Source: Eggerthellaceae bacterium
GTDB taxonomy: Bacteria > Actinomycetota > Coriobacteriia > Coriobacteriales > Eggerthellaceae
DNA: 64,000 nucleotides
NCBI GenBank assembly: GCA_015062605.1
Contig: SUUI01000004.1
Coordinates: 41,751-105,750 of the forward strand
Reading direction: 5' to 3'
The notes below the pieces were generated by a model, which searched no databases, was not told where the DNA came from, and saw nothing but the letters and a program-made list of their open reading frames with translations. The translations under genes and the position numbers were made by a program. Positions 22,538-32,062 of this stretch are shown here, in pieces; position 1 is the first letter of the stretch; the number at the start of each line of letters is the position of its first letter.

Positions 22538-23275
22538 ATGAGAATCCTAGTTGTAGAAGACGATATAGCTTTAGCACGCGCTTTAGAGCAGGTGCTTCGC
22601 CACAACGGCTACGAAGCCGAGTCTGTGCATAACGGGCAAGACGGACTCGATTGGGCAGCAAGTGGCATCTATGACGTCATCGTTCTCGATGTGATGCTGC
22701 CGAAAATGAATGGTTTCGAGGTCGTGGCAAGTCTGCGTCGCAAGAACATCAGCACACCGGTTCTCATGCTCACCGCACGCGATCAGGTACGCGATAAGAT
22801 CACCGGGCTCGACAGCGGAGCCGATGACTACATGACCAAGCCCTTCGAGCCGGCAGAACTTCTCGCGCACATTCGTGCGCTCACCAGACGCCAAGGCGAA
22901 GTCATCTTCGAGAAACTCACGTTCTCTGACCTTTCACTCGATCTCAAGAGCTATGACTTGAGCTGTGACAATAAAAGCATCCATCTCAGTTTCAAGGAAT
23001 TCGGCATCATGAAGACCTTTATGAGCAACCCGCGTCAGACCATCAGCAAGGAGCTGCTGATCGACCGCGTATGGGGCTCGGATTCCACCGCAGAAGACAA
23101 CAATGTGGAATCCTACATCAGGTTCGTACGCAAGAAGCTCGACTTTCTAGGTTCGGATGCGCACATCGAAACGCTGCGCAAAGCGGGCTATCGCCTCGTA
23201 GAAACCGTCAAAGACATAGACGGAAATGACCTAGAGACTTCCCCTGCACAGGCGGACGGGGATGCCGATGCTTAA
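22538..23275 (+). CDS. OmpR/PhoP-type response regulator
   Basis: 245 residues. Receiver domain 1-120 with acidic pocket E7-D8-D9, phospho-acceptor D51 in VIVLDVMLPK, switch Thr in LMLTARD and Lys in MTKPFEP. The C-terminal winged helix (about 130-230) has ELLIDRVWG and the recognition region NVESYIRFVRKKL ending in RKAGYRL. It is transcribed with the histidine kinase, whose start lies inside its last codons. The repeats upstream of this gene and of the VTC operon are the likely targets, which would make those envelope genes its regulon. Confidence 0.95.
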   Translation: MRILVVEDDIALARALEQVLRHNGYEAESVHNGQDGLDWAASGIYDVIVLDVMLPKMNGFEVVASLRRKNISTPVLMLTARDQVRDKITGLDSGADDYMTKPFEPAELLAHIRALTRRQGEVIFEKLTFSDLSLDLKSYDLSCDNKSIHLSFKEFGIMKTFMSNPRQTISKELLIDRVWGSDSTAEDNNVESYIRFVRKKLDFLGSDAHIETLRKAGYRLVETVKDIDGNDLETSPAQADGDADA

Positions 23276-24617
23276 GAAGCTACGCCAGAAATTCATCGCA
23301 CTCAACATGGTGACGGTTGCCGCCGTCATCATCGTCGTATTCTCGGGGATTGTCGCTATCAACCACCAACAAACCCTCACCAACGTCCATGAAGCAATGG
23401 AAGCATCGATCAACGATGCGGCATTCCGTCAAACAAACAATCGTGATGGCGGCAACTTCGGCGGCGGGCTCGATGCAAACGGAATGGCTTCACGCGAAGG
23501 AGAGGTTCCCAACAACGAAGGCACCATTCCACCAGAGCCTCCGAACGAGGGCGGTGACCAAGGTATGACGCCGCGCATAGGAGGCAAAGATGGCCGAATG
23601 AGCTCGATTCCTGTGGCTGTCTACCGCATCTCTGGCGATAAGCTCACGTTAGCGAGCGCTTCGAGTTCGGCATATCTGATCGACACCGATTTGAGCACGG
23701 CAAGCAGTACCATCATTGACCAAGCAGCGCAGGATGGCACCATCGACACCCTCGGTGTGCACTATTTGAAACGCACCGTGAATCAGACGACCTACGTCGC
23801 ATTCGTTGACGAAAGCGAAACATCTGGATGGAAGGACCTTGCGGCCACGTTGGCGCTCGTTGGCATCGGCGCGCTTTTGATCTTCTTCATCATCAGCTTA
23901 TTCTTCAGCCGTTGGGCATTGCGTCCCGTTGAAGAAGCATGGGATAAGCAGCGGCAGTTCGTGAGCGATGCCTCGCATGACCTCAAGACCCCGCTCACGG
24001 TCATCCTTGCGAACAGCTCCATCCTTCTTGACAACGCCGACGAGACCATCGCGAAGAACTCGCAATGGGTGGAAAGCACGAAGACCGAGGCAGAGCATAT
24101 GAAGCAGCTGGTCGGCGACTTGCTTACCATGGCGCAGATCGATGAAGGAGATGCAACGATGCCGCGCGAGGACATCGATTTCAGTACAATGGTCCAAGGC
24201 GAGTTCCTCGAATTCGAGAGCGTCGCATTCGAGCGCAACGTGGAATTCGCGAGCACGGTTGCCCCCGACATCCACGTTGTCGGCACGCCATCGCGCGTCC
24301 GCAGGCTCGTGCAAACGCTCATCGACAACGCGTGCAAGTATGCACCAGCCGGATCCGTGGTCACATTGAAGCTCGAGCGTGAGGGCCGCATGGCACGGAT
24401 GACCGTGCACAACGAGGGTGATCCGATTCCGGCAGAGGACCTGCCGCACATCTTCGATCGCTTCTATCGTGTGGATAAGGCACGCGCAAACGATGGCGAC
24501 AGCCATGGGCTCGGCTTAGCCATCGCATACGGCATCGCACAAGAGCATGGCGGTTCACTCGAAGTTGCAAGCACTGCTGAAGCAGGCACGACCTTCACAG
24601 CAAGGCTCCCATTGTAA
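23262..24617 (+). CDS. Membrane sensor histidine kinase
   Basis: 451 residues. TM1 about 15-33 and TM2 about 192-215 enclose an extracellular sensor of about 155 residues whose first part is low-complexity, rich in Gly, Asn, Pro and Glu (GGNFGGG, PPEPPNEGG). The H-box is FVSDASHDLKTPL with phospho-acceptor H239; N-box LIDNACKYAP, F-box LPHIFDRFYRVD and G-box GLGLAIAYGI complete the ATPase domain. There is no HAMP match that I can see, only a short linker RWALRPVEEAWDKQRQ. Overlaps the response regulator by 14 bases. ATG 23262 or 23268 could be the start. Signal unknown. Confidence 0.93.
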   Translation: MPMLKKLRQKFIALNMVTVAAVIIVVFSGIVAINHQQTLTNVHEAMEASINDAAFRQTNNRDGGNFGGGLDANGMASREGEVPNNEGTIPPEPPNEGGDQGMTPRIGGKDGRMSSIPVAVYRISGDKLTLASASSSAYLIDTDLSTASSTIIDQAAQDGTIDTLGVHYLKRTVNQTTYVAFVDESETSGWKDLAATLALVGIGALLIFFIISLFFSRWALRPVEEAWDKQRQFVSDASHDLKTPLTVILANSSILLDNADETIAKNSQWVESTKTEAEHMKQLVGDLLTMAQIDEGDATMPREDIDFSTMVQGEFLEFESVAFERNVEFASTVAPDIHVVGTPSRVRRLVQTLIDNACKYAPAGSVVTLKLEREGRMARMTVHNEGDPIPAEDLPHIFDRFYRVDKARANDGDSHGLGLAIAYGIAQEHGGSLEVASTAEAGTTFTARLPL

Positions 24618-24742
24618 GCAAACCACCCCTTAAGACGAAAAGGTATACTATACGGCAGCGGCAGTCACCCCGAATGTCGCCATGAATCACAACGCATTGG
24701 AACGTCACCTCATATCGATAATCCAGCGAGGAAGGGACTACT

Positions 24743-25507
24743 ATGGACGTTCAGCTGATCCAGATGCTCCACCTTGAACTTGAACCCGTAGGCGTTTTTC
24801 TTGGCAACACAGATGCCGAATGCGACATCGCCGCCTCACCCGAAAAGCGCAATTGCATCGTTCCACTCCTGTTGTCGGCGGCACGCGGCAAGGTGATTTC
24901 AGTAGACGAGGAGAGCTGCAACTGCCCTGGAGGCGCTGTCGGTTGCTGTTTCGGAGATGGGTTTTCCCGTGGGAACCCGAATATCCACATTATGCTTTCG
25001 CAAGGCATGGGTGATGCTGCGCCGCCAACCGCGCCCATCCATATGAAAGAAGGAGAGCGTTTTTACTGCACCGAAGAGCTTGCTCTGAAATGGCGGGCCG
25101 AAATGCCTTACTCCGAGAAGGGTTACCCACGCGTCGTCTTTGCGCCACAAAGCCGCTGGGAAGGCATCGGCGACCCCGATCTCGTGCTCGTGTTCGCGAA
25201 TGCAGATCAGATTTCAGCAATGGTGGCTCTACTCGGGTTCCATAACGGGCGCGCGCTCAACGCCATCGCGCCTTTCGGTGCCGCATGCCATTCCATCGTG
25301 TATTCAGTAGAACAGATGGAGAAAGACGAGCCCTGCGCTGTCATGGGCCTGTTCGATATCTCCCAGCGCAACAGGGCAATTAAAGATTATCTCTCACTCA
25401 CAATGCCATTTGCGATGTGGGAGGATTTGTCGTGCGACTTGGATAAGAGCTGTCTTACCACGCACGCATGGAAGGCGATTGAAGAGCGCCTGCAGGCTGA
25501 ACGATAA
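24743..25507 (+). CDS. DUF169 family protein
   Basis: 254 residues. DUF169 features: LELEPVGVFLGN near the start, CNCPGGAVGCCFGDGF (four Cys in a short stretch), PRVVFAPQSRW, DLVLVFANADQISAMVALLGF and APFGAACHSIVYSVEQMEKDEPCAVMGLFDISQR. The family is widespread in anaerobes and has no established function; the conserved Cys and the frequent fusion to ferredoxin domains (as at 61640 here) suggest a redox or metal role. It is monocistronic, downstream of the histidine kinase after 125 bases that hold a TATACT motif. Ribosome binding site GAGGAAGG before ATG 24743. Confidence 0.82.
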   Translation: MDVQLIQMLHLELEPVGVFLGNTDAECDIAASPEKRNCIVPLLLSAARGKVISVDEESCNCPGGAVGCCFGDGFSRGNPNIHIMLSQGMGDAAPPTAPIHMKEGERFYCTEELALKWRAEMPYSEKGYPRVVFAPQSRWEGIGDPDLVLVFANADQISAMVALLGFHNGRALNAIAPFGAACHSIVYSVEQMEKDEPCAVMGLFDISQRNRAIKDYLSLTMPFAMWEDLSCDLDKSCLTTHAWKAIEERLQAER

Positions 25508-25513
25508 ACATGA

Positions 25514-25542
25514 ATAAGGCAGGTACCAAGTACCTGCCTTAT
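25514..25542. terminator. Hairpin with AAGGCAGGTA stem (copy 1)
   Basis: Perfect 13-bp stem ATAAGGCAGGTAC with loop CAA, seven bases after the DUF169 stop and before the convergent MscS gene. No T run. The same stem core recurs at 31011 and 34972. Confidence 0.65.
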
Positions 25543-25602
25543 CAAGCGAAAAAGGAAACGTCGCGCGCTTGCAACGAAGCGAGGCAACACTAAGACGTAG
25601 CG

Positions 25603-26523
25603 CTACTTTCCTTTGTGTACGACCACCTGTGGGAACGGAATCTCCACACCTGTCTGGCTGAACAGCACGCGGACATCTCGATTGAGCTGGCGGCGTGCCT
25701 TGAAAACGTCAGCTTCCCGCGTCGTCGCGATGATTTTAAGCTTGATTCCGCTATCGCCGAGCTCCTCGACGCCGAGGTAAATCGGCGGTTCCAGGTACAA
25801 ATCGCGATGCGCATCGTACATCTTCGGGAATGCATCGGCAAGAATCGCCTCCATACGCGGAATATCGGTATCGTAAGCAACGCTCACTTCGCAAATCGCC
25901 TTCGAAAGAGCTTTGGAGCGGTTCTGAAGATTGCGGATGTCGGAATTGTTCACGATCTTGAGGTTGCCACCTGGGTCTTCAATCGTCGTCGTACGCACGC
26001 CGATGGATTTCACCACGCCGCGGAAATCACCCAAGATGATGATGTCGCCGATCTCGTACTGACGCTCGAAGATGACGAACAGACCGGTGATGATATCCTC
26101 GATAAGGCTTTGCGCACCGAAGCCTAGGATCAATCCGATGATGCCGATGCCGGCAAGAACCGCCGTGGTGTTCACGCCGAGAATGCTCAAACCCCACACG
26201 ATCGCGATGATCACGGCAATGTATTTGAGCGCGCTCGCAACGAGCGTGGTGACGGTTGCCGTATGGTTATTACGATCTCCTATCACACCCAAGATGAGTT
26301 TGATGACCGTGTAGACCAGCCATACAACCGCGCATGCAAGCACAAGCGTAAGGATGTGCGCCACGGTAATCGACCCGCTTCCATCGATCAGGAAATGCTG
26401 GATCTCAAGTTCGTTCATCGTGCCGATCGTCGTCGCCGAAAGCGGCAACCACTCGGGGTTAACTAACACCACGATCAAGATGATCGCGATCACGATTCCT
26501 ATCAGGCTCTTTACGTATTTCAT
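25603..26523 (-). CDS. mscS: MscS-type mechanosensitive ion channel
   Basis: 306 residues. Three N-terminal hydrophobic helices (about 5-24, 52-78 and 92-115), then the pore helix with Gly/Ala pattern VLAGIGIIGLILGFGAQSLIEDIITG, the beta domain FERQYEIGDIIILGDFRGVVKSIGVRTTTIED (MscS signature) and the cytoplasmic vestibule KIVNNSDIRN... The channel opens under membrane tension to release solutes during osmotic down-shock. Close to the E. coli MscS size of 286. Single gene; ribosome binding site AAGGAG upstream of ATG 26523. Confidence 0.93.
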   Translation of the reverse strand: MKYVKSLIGIVIAIILIVVLVNPEWLPLSATTIGTMNELEIQHFLIDGSGSITVAHILTLVLACAVVWLVYTVIKLILGVIGDRNNHTATVTTLVASALKYIAVIIAIVWGLSILGVNTTAVLAGIGIIGLILGFGAQSLIEDIITGLFVIFERQYEIGDIIILGDFRGVVKSIGVRTTTIEDPGGNLKIVNNSDIRNLQNRSKALSKAICEVSVAYDTDIPRMEAILADAFPKMYDAHRDLYLEPPIYLGVEELGDSGIKLKIIATTREADVFKARRQLNRDVRVLFSQTGVEIPFPQVVVHKGK

Positions 26524-26576
26524 CCTTATACTCCTTGCCTCGCTCTACCTATCTGAACCAAGTTTATGCTGGCTTA

Positions 26577-29500
26577 TTAGCTGAATCGAATATACAACTG
26601 CGTCGGAAATGCCTCCCACATGCCACTCTCGCCGCCGTCATTATTGAAGTAATACACCACACCCCGATAATCGTAAGCATAAGCCGTGTTAATCTCATCG
26701 AGCGTGTAGGTAATCGTCACATGGGTTTTGCCGTCATCGCCCGTGTATGTATTCATCGTGGGCTGTCCTTCGATCGTCACCCAGCCGTGCGTATCATCGG
26801 GCGGGTCCTTGTAACGCTCCGAATTGTAGGAACCATCGCTCACATCCTGCCAGTGAAGGCTATTATCATTCCAATGGACATCATCGGAATTGATTGCGTA
26901 CGAGCCGCCGTCGATGATGAAATCCATGCTGATGGTTTTCTCTTCGGTATTCGTAATCACGCCCAAGCTGCCATAATCGGTGTTCGTGCTCACGAAACCG
27001 CCACTGAACACACGCATCGGATTGCCCTCCGCCGTACCCGTCGTCCCATCCGGATACTCGTAATCCATGACGGGCTTGATCAATGTGCTTACTGGCTCCC
27101 ACGTTGGATTCTCGGGCAGATGATACATCATGGACGCGAACATGGAGTCGCTGTCGCCCAGCTCGATCATCGCAGTCGGATCCGAAGCGGTGCTCACCGT
27201 GGTGCTTGAGTCATCCCCATCTTTATACAGATATACGACGTCGCCGAAGAACATCTGCTTATCGCCGATCGTTACCTTGGTCGGATCCGACCACGGCTTC
27301 GCGTCGTTGGCTTCCCATTCTGCGGCCGAGATGAAGTCGATATCCACCCATGCGTCCGCGTCTTCGTCATAGCGCATGAACTTGATGCGCGCCTTGCCGC
27401 CCTTGAGATCATCCGGAATGCCAGTCGTTTCGTCAGTGCCCACGATGCCGAAACCGATATGCCAATCTCCGCTATCGCCGCCATACTCATAGCTCGAGTA
27501 GATGCCGATCGTAGGCTTCTCATGCGCATCCGAAGCCGGGAACTCCATGTCGAATCGGTATGCAGAGGTTTCCCAATTGTTCCAGTGCGTAGAATCGCCC
27601 CATTCGTCATCGAGAACCTTGGCCTGGTAGGTATAGTAGGAATCACTGGAGATATCATCTTCACCGAGCGTGTACGTCACAGTCACATGATGGACGCCGC
27701 CTTCGTCAGAATGGACTACCGTCGGCGTGAGACCCGTGATCTCGGTGCCGTAGTCGGAGGACGTATCGCTCTTGGGTTTTTTGTACAGATGATGCTCAAG
27801 CCACGTGACCTTATCGGGATCAATCTCGCCGCCTTCGACAAGATGGTAGATGAAGTCCATCGTGATGGTTCCGGCATCACGGTCGAGTACGGGCGTGCCA
27901 TTCCCTTGAACGAAGCTGCCCCTATACAGGAAAAATTCGCTCGTTGTCACTTCGCCTACCCTGTTGTCCGGGAACGTGTATTCGAACGCAATCTTCGACT
28001 TCACGCGTATGCCCCCCATCCCACCGGGAGGAATGAGGCTACGCGTCATGTCCGCGCGAAGCTGTGTCGCATCTGCGGGGATTTCGTATTCGACATTCAG
28101 GTCGCTCGGAGCGTCAAGCGCGACCCATGCGCTCCCGTTGTAATACTCGAGATCAACAACATTCGCAGCCTTATCGTCGCCAAGCGTTTCAAAAACCCAT
28201 ACGTCGGGATCGTCAGGATCCTCGCGCAGAAGCGCAAGCATGCCCGTGCTGCCCGCAACGTCGTTTAAGGTCACCTCCGATGCAACATGCGCGATGCTGC
28301 CAGCGCTGCCATGGTCGTACGCAATGCTCGAACTCGAAATCGGAGAGATGGTCGGCTCCACATAATCGATATCGAACTCCATGGGATCATACGTGCTGTG
28401 GGAGATCACCCAATTGTTCCAATGATCCGCGTCATCGACACCGTAATCGCTGTAGATGACCTGGGCGGTGAAATCGTATTTTTTACCGGGAACGAGGGTA
28501 TCGAAGGTATAGACCAGCTTGTCACCGACGGTGCCATCATCGTTGTTGATGCGGGTTATCACAGGCGTCATATCGAACTCTTCGCCCGTCGCATGATCAT
28601 ACAGATGGGGATGCCAGTAGATGTTATCGTAGTTGAGAGGTCCACCGTAATCGACTTCGTATTGGTAATAGAGCGTGATCGTCTTCGCGGTTTCATCGAG
28701 CACCGGCTTGTCGATTTGACCGAAGAACCAATCCTGGTACAGATAGAAATCATCGGCAAGCGAAACCGTGCCTGTTTCCCCGTTAGGCAGCACATAATCG
28801 AATGCGAGGCTCATGGTCTCGCGGACGCTCCAGCAGAAATTGCCCTCATCATCGATATACCACGGGAAACGCCAGCCGATATCCGCCTCAAGGCCCTCGG
28901 CATCTTCGGGGATATCGTAGAGGGCGTTGTAGTCGCTGGGAGATAGCGCCGTGCGCTCTCCATCCTTCGTGGTATAGAGCTGCACATAGGCGAGGAAGTC
29001 CGCGAAGACCTCGCTCGTATCATCGGTGAGCGCCACCCATACCCATTCGCCCTTAAAGGCATCGTATTTCTTGAGCTTTAATTGGCCTGTGCTGCCCGCA
29101 ACATCGTTCAAATCGACGGTGGCCGTGAAGTCGACGAAGTGGTCATCCCCACCTTCATAGTAGTACAGCTCATGTACGAGATCGATGGTCGGTGCCACAT
29201 ATTCGGGGCCGACGTACTCTATACCCCATTCCTGAGTATATGACAACCAATTATTCCAGTGCTCTTCATCGCCGTAATCGCTGTAGATGGCATCAGCGTT
29301 GAATCTGTATGTGCTACCAGGGACGAGCGTGTCGAACGTGTATACGATCTTGGCTACGACCGTACCGTCCGCTTCCGTGTAATTGGATATCTCGTACGGT
29401 ATGTTGAGCTCGGCACCCGTCTCTTCGTCATATAGATGCGGATACCAGTAGATGCTGTCGTAATCGAGCGGCCCGCCACGATCGACCTGGTACGGGATGG

Positions 29501-30986
29501 TGAGCGTGAGCGTCTTGGTGGATGAGTCGAATTCCCATTCGTTGGCGTATTCGCCTTCGAAGAACCAATCATAGTATACGTAGAAGAAATCTTCGGGTAG
29601 CTTCGCGGTTCCCGTTTCGCCATTAGGGAATTCGTAATCGAAGACGAGGCGCACGATGTCACGAGTTCTGTGCCCCTCTAGCCATACTCCCTCGTCATCG
29701 AATAAGGGGAGAAGCCAAATGATTTCTGCCTCGAGGGTCTTGGCATCTTCGGGGATGTCGTAGAGAGCGTTCTTGTCGCTCGGCGATAACAGCGTTCCCG
29801 CGTCATCCTCGCTTGTCTTGGCGTAGAGGTCCACATAACCTTCTGGCCAGCCCTCATCGCCATCATTGTAGAACGACACATCGTCCCACTCTTGCGTGTC
29901 ATAGTTATAGTGCTGAAGCTTCAGCTGGCCGACGTTTCCCGCAACGTCGTTCAACGTAACTATCGACGTGAAGATGGCGCCAGGCCAGTCTCCTGTCCCA
30001 TCGGTTTCGATCTTAGGCACGAGCTCGATTGTCGGAGCGGAATAGGCGATGGGGGTCGCCGTGTATGTCGCCGTATACGTGGCATCGCCCGTAACCTCGG
30101 CTAAGTCAGGACTCCAGCCCGCAAACGTATAGTCATAGCTTGCATCGGAAGGCTTCGTGGGCGTGGTCGGCTGCGAGATGTCAGCAGCGGCCGTTCCGTA
30201 ATCGTAAGCCGTAGCCGGCAAGAGCTCCGTGGAACCATCCTCGTCGACGAAGGTCACATTGTACTGGCGCAGCGTCTCGTCATAAGTGGCCGTATACGTG
30301 GCATCGCCCGTGACGTCCGAAACCTCAGGCGACCAACCAGCAAAGACGTAATCGTATTGAGCTGTGGAAGCACGCGTCGGTGTGGCAGGCTGGACGATAT
30401 CGGCCGCCTTCGTGCCCTCGGCATAAGATGTTTCAGCTTGGAGCACCGTCATACCGTCATAATCGACGAACGTGACATTGTAGCGAGGGAGCTCCTCTGT
30501 AAGATATGCGGCGGTATACGTTGCATCGCCCGTCACATCCGCGAGCTCGGGCGTCCAAGCGATGAAGATGTAACTGAACTCATCGTCATTCGGACGGACC
30601 GGATCGTCGGGAACGGAGATGTCCGAGGCTTTCGTACCCTCATCATATTTGGCAGATGAGATCGTGGAGGCGTCCCAATCAACGAATGTCACCGTGTATT
30701 GGATGACATCCGGTTCTTCTGGAGGCGGCGTCGGCTCTTCAGGCGGATTGATGATTTCAGGAGGTGGCGTCTGCTCTTCGGTTACGACGATCTCCGGTGT
30801 GGTCAATATGGGCTCTGGGATGTCAGGGATGAATGGCGCGGGATGCACGAGAGCTACAAGCAGGATCAAAAGGAAACCCGAAAAGGCGAACCCTCCCCAT
30901 GTCAGGCCCTTCCGATGCTTCCCGAGCCCTTCAGGAGCATACGGCGCTGCGAACTCCGGATAGCGATCGTCTATCTCTAAGGTCAT
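26577..30986 (-). CDS. Giant membrane-anchored repeat surface protein with InlB-type B repeats
   Basis: 1469 residues from ATG 30986 (TCAGGAGACGG upstream). A 30-residue cytoplasmic head (Pro/Gly, basic near the membrane) leads into one membrane helix (about 31-48) that is likely an uncleaved signal anchor. Then a Pro/Glu linker (50-93) and three repeats of about 72 residues of the InlB B-repeat/Listeria-Bacteroides type, each with YxVTFVD, GTKAxDI, and AGWSPxxxxVTGDATYTATY. Four larger modules of about 280 residues follow, each starting PTI.., with LNDVAGSTGQL and FDTLVPG. No C-terminal LPXTG or other anchor. Probably an adhesin or wall-spanning protein. Strongly acidic. Confidence 0.82.
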   Translation of the reverse strand: MTLEIDDRYPEFAAPYAPEGLGKHRKGLTWGGFAFSGFLLILLVALVHPAPFIPDIPEPILTTPEIVVTEEQTPPPEIINPPEEPTPPPEEPDVIQYTVTFVDWDASTISSAKYDEGTKASDISVPDDPVRPNDDEFSYIFIAWTPELADVTGDATYTAAYLTEELPRYNVTFVDYDGMTVLQAETSYAEGTKAADIVQPATPTRASTAQYDYVFAGWSPEVSDVTGDATYTATYDETLRQYNVTFVDEDGSTELLPATAYDYGTAAADISQPTTPTKPSDASYDYTFAGWSPDLAEVTGDATYTATYTATPIAYSAPTIELVPKIETDGTGDWPGAIFTSIVTLNDVAGNVGQLKLQHYNYDTQEWDDVSFYNDGDEGWPEGYVDLYAKTSEDDAGTLLSPSDKNALYDIPEDAKTLEAEIIWLLPLFDDEGVWLEGHRTRDIVRLVFDYEFPNGETGTAKLPEDFFYVYYDWFFEGEYANEWEFDSSTKTLTLTIPYQVDRGGPLDYDSIYWYPHLYDEETGAELNIPYEISNYTEADGTVVAKIVYTFDTLVPGSTYRFNADAIYSDYGDEEHWNNWLSYTQEWGIEYVGPEYVAPTIDLVHELYYYEGGDDHFVDFTATVDLNDVAGSTGQLKLKKYDAFKGEWVWVALTDDTSEVFADFLAYVQLYTTKDGERTALSPSDYNALYDIPEDAEGLEADIGWRFPWYIDDEGNFCWSVRETMSLAFDYVLPNGETGTVSLADDFYLYQDWFFGQIDKPVLDETAKTITLYYQYEVDYGGPLNYDNIYWHPHLYDHATGEEFDMTPVITRINNDDGTVGDKLVYTFDTLVPGKKYDFTAQVIYSDYGVDDADHWNNWVISHSTYDPMEFDIDYVEPTISPISSSSIAYDHGSAGSIAHVASEVTLNDVAGSTGMLALLREDPDDPDVWVFETLGDDKAANVVDLEYYNGSAWVALDAPSDLNVEYEIPADATQLRADMTRSLIPPGGMGGIRVKSKIAFEYTFPDNRVGEVTTSEFFLYRGSFVQGNGTPVLDRDAGTITMDFIYHLVEGGEIDPDKVTWLEHHLYKKPKSDTSSDYGTEITGLTPTVVHSDEGGVHHVTVTYTLGEDDISSDSYYTYQAKVLDDEWGDSTHWNNWETSAYRFDMEFPASDAHEKPTIGIYSSYEYGGDSGDWHIGFGIVGTDETTGIPDDLKGGKARIKFMRYDEDADAWVDIDFISAAEWEANDAKPWSDPTKVTIGDKQMFFGDVVYLYKDGDDSSTTVSTASDPTAMIELGDSDSMFASMMYHLPENPTWEPVSTLIKPVMDYEYPDGTTGTAEGNPMRVFSGGFVSTNTDYGSLGVITNTEEKTISMDFIIDGGSYAINSDDVHWNDNSLHWQDVSDGSYNSERYKDPPDDTHGWVTIEGQPTMNTYTGDDGKTHVTITYTLDEINTAYAYDYRGVVYYFNNDGGESGMWEAFPTQLYIRFS
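30060..30700 (-). repeat. Three tandem B-repeat modules in the surface protein gene
   Basis: Each unit is about 215-220 bases and encodes about 72 residues ending in GDATYTATY or AAY. The DNA copies share phrases such as TATACGT(G/T)GCATCGCCCGT at 30071, 30292 and 30511, so the repeats are recent enough to recombine and change copy number. Confidence 0.75.
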
Positions 30987-31010
30987 GCGCCGTCTCCTGA
31001 CAATGCCTAA

Positions 31011-31031
31011 GGCAGGCAATGGATACCTGCC
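31011..31031. repeat. Hairpin with GGCAGG stem (copy 2, degenerate)
   Basis: GGCAGG and CCTGCC with nine bases between, within AAGGCAGG...ATACCTGCC. It lies between the surface protein gene start and the end of the CPBP gene and resembles the hairpins at 25514 and 34972. Confidence 0.45.
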
Positions 31032-31126
31032 AAATTACATGCGATTGAACACAGAAAAACCACATTCCATTGTACCCTGCGCACGGTGTACGGCGCAGGA
31101 CGATTTCGGAATTATCGGTGGCGATG

Positions 31127-32062
31127 CTATGCACGGATTTGAGGCGCATGCTCGAAAGAGCTCCCCCTCGGAATACGACCGATTCTCACGATGCAGATCA
31201 CGCCGAGCGCAAGCAGCGGGATACCGGCAACCAAGGCAAGCGGCGAAGGACCGAAGATGTCAATCGCACCCACGTTGAACATTACGCCGAGATTGGCAAT
31301 CGCATTGAAGGCGCCATGTGCGAGCGCGCAGGGCCACACGCTTTTCGTGCGCAGACGTAAGATCGCCAGCCATGAACCGAATGCCGTGCAGGTAAGCGTC
31401 ATGACCAAGATGCCTGCAATGGGAAAGCCCGAATACCCCATCCCAAAATTGTGCCCCATGGCGATGATCGGAGCATGCCACAGTCCCCAGATGACACCCG
31501 AAACGATCGCAGCAGCACGCACGGGCATGCACTCGGCAAGCGTCGGGAACAGCATGCCTCGCCAACCCGCCTCCTCGCCGAAAGCGAATATCATGTTGAT
31601 GAAGGGCCCATAGGTAAGCGATGAGAACAAGACCCCAGCGATCAGAATCGGTGTCGGGGGCATCGTTGTCACAAGCTCATCGATAGATGCGCCCATCTGG
31701 GCGGCAGTCGCTTCCAGATAGGTCATCATCGTCGGGTCGAACCTGTCGGGATTCAGCACGTAGAACACGGCGATCCCGAGAAGAGAGATCAGCGCCGGCA
31801 AGAACCAAGCGGCAAGATAATGCTTCACGTTCCCCTTAATATGCGGCTTGAAGCAAAGATCGATGCGCTTCTCTGGCTTGCATGCGAAATTGGCGATGAG
31901 CGCGCCGATGAGCGGGAAGAACATGCCCACGGCGATAAGCACGATCATGAGCGTCGACGATGCCTCACCGGCTTCAAACGTTCCCAGCGCAAAGCCTGCG
32001 GGAATCCAAAGGCCCCAAGATAAACCGAACGTGACGACCAGATAGATGACTAGGCGCTTCAT
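31127..32062 (-). CDS. CPBP family intramembrane metalloprotease
   Basis: 311 residues with about eight hydrophobic segments. The Abi/CAAX-protease motifs are present: EEAGWRGMLFP (motif 1, Glu-Glu and Arg), then GVIWGLWHAPI (motif 2, His). Members include the Rce1-like proteases and bacteriocin self-immunity proteins; substrates are mostly unknown. Its ATG overlaps the stop of the XRE regulator gene (4 bases), so both form one operon, which suggests the regulator controls it or that it processes something in the same circuit. C-terminal tail after the last membrane segment is basic and polar. Confidence 0.88.
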   Translation of the reverse strand: MKRLVIYLVVTFGLSWGLWIPAGFALGTFEAGEASSTLMIVLIAVGMFFPLIGALIANFACKPEKRIDLCFKPHIKGNVKHYLAAWFLPALISLLGIAVFYVLNPDRFDPTMMTYLEATAAQMGASIDELVTTMPPTPILIAGVLFSSLTYGPFINMIFAFGEEAGWRGMLFPTLAECMPVRAAAIVSGVIWGLWHAPIIAMGHNFGMGYSGFPIAGILVMTLTCTAFGSWLAILRLRTKSVWPCALAHGAFNAIANLGVMFNVGAIDIFGPSPLALVAGIPLLALGVICIVRIGRIPRGSSFEHAPQIRA

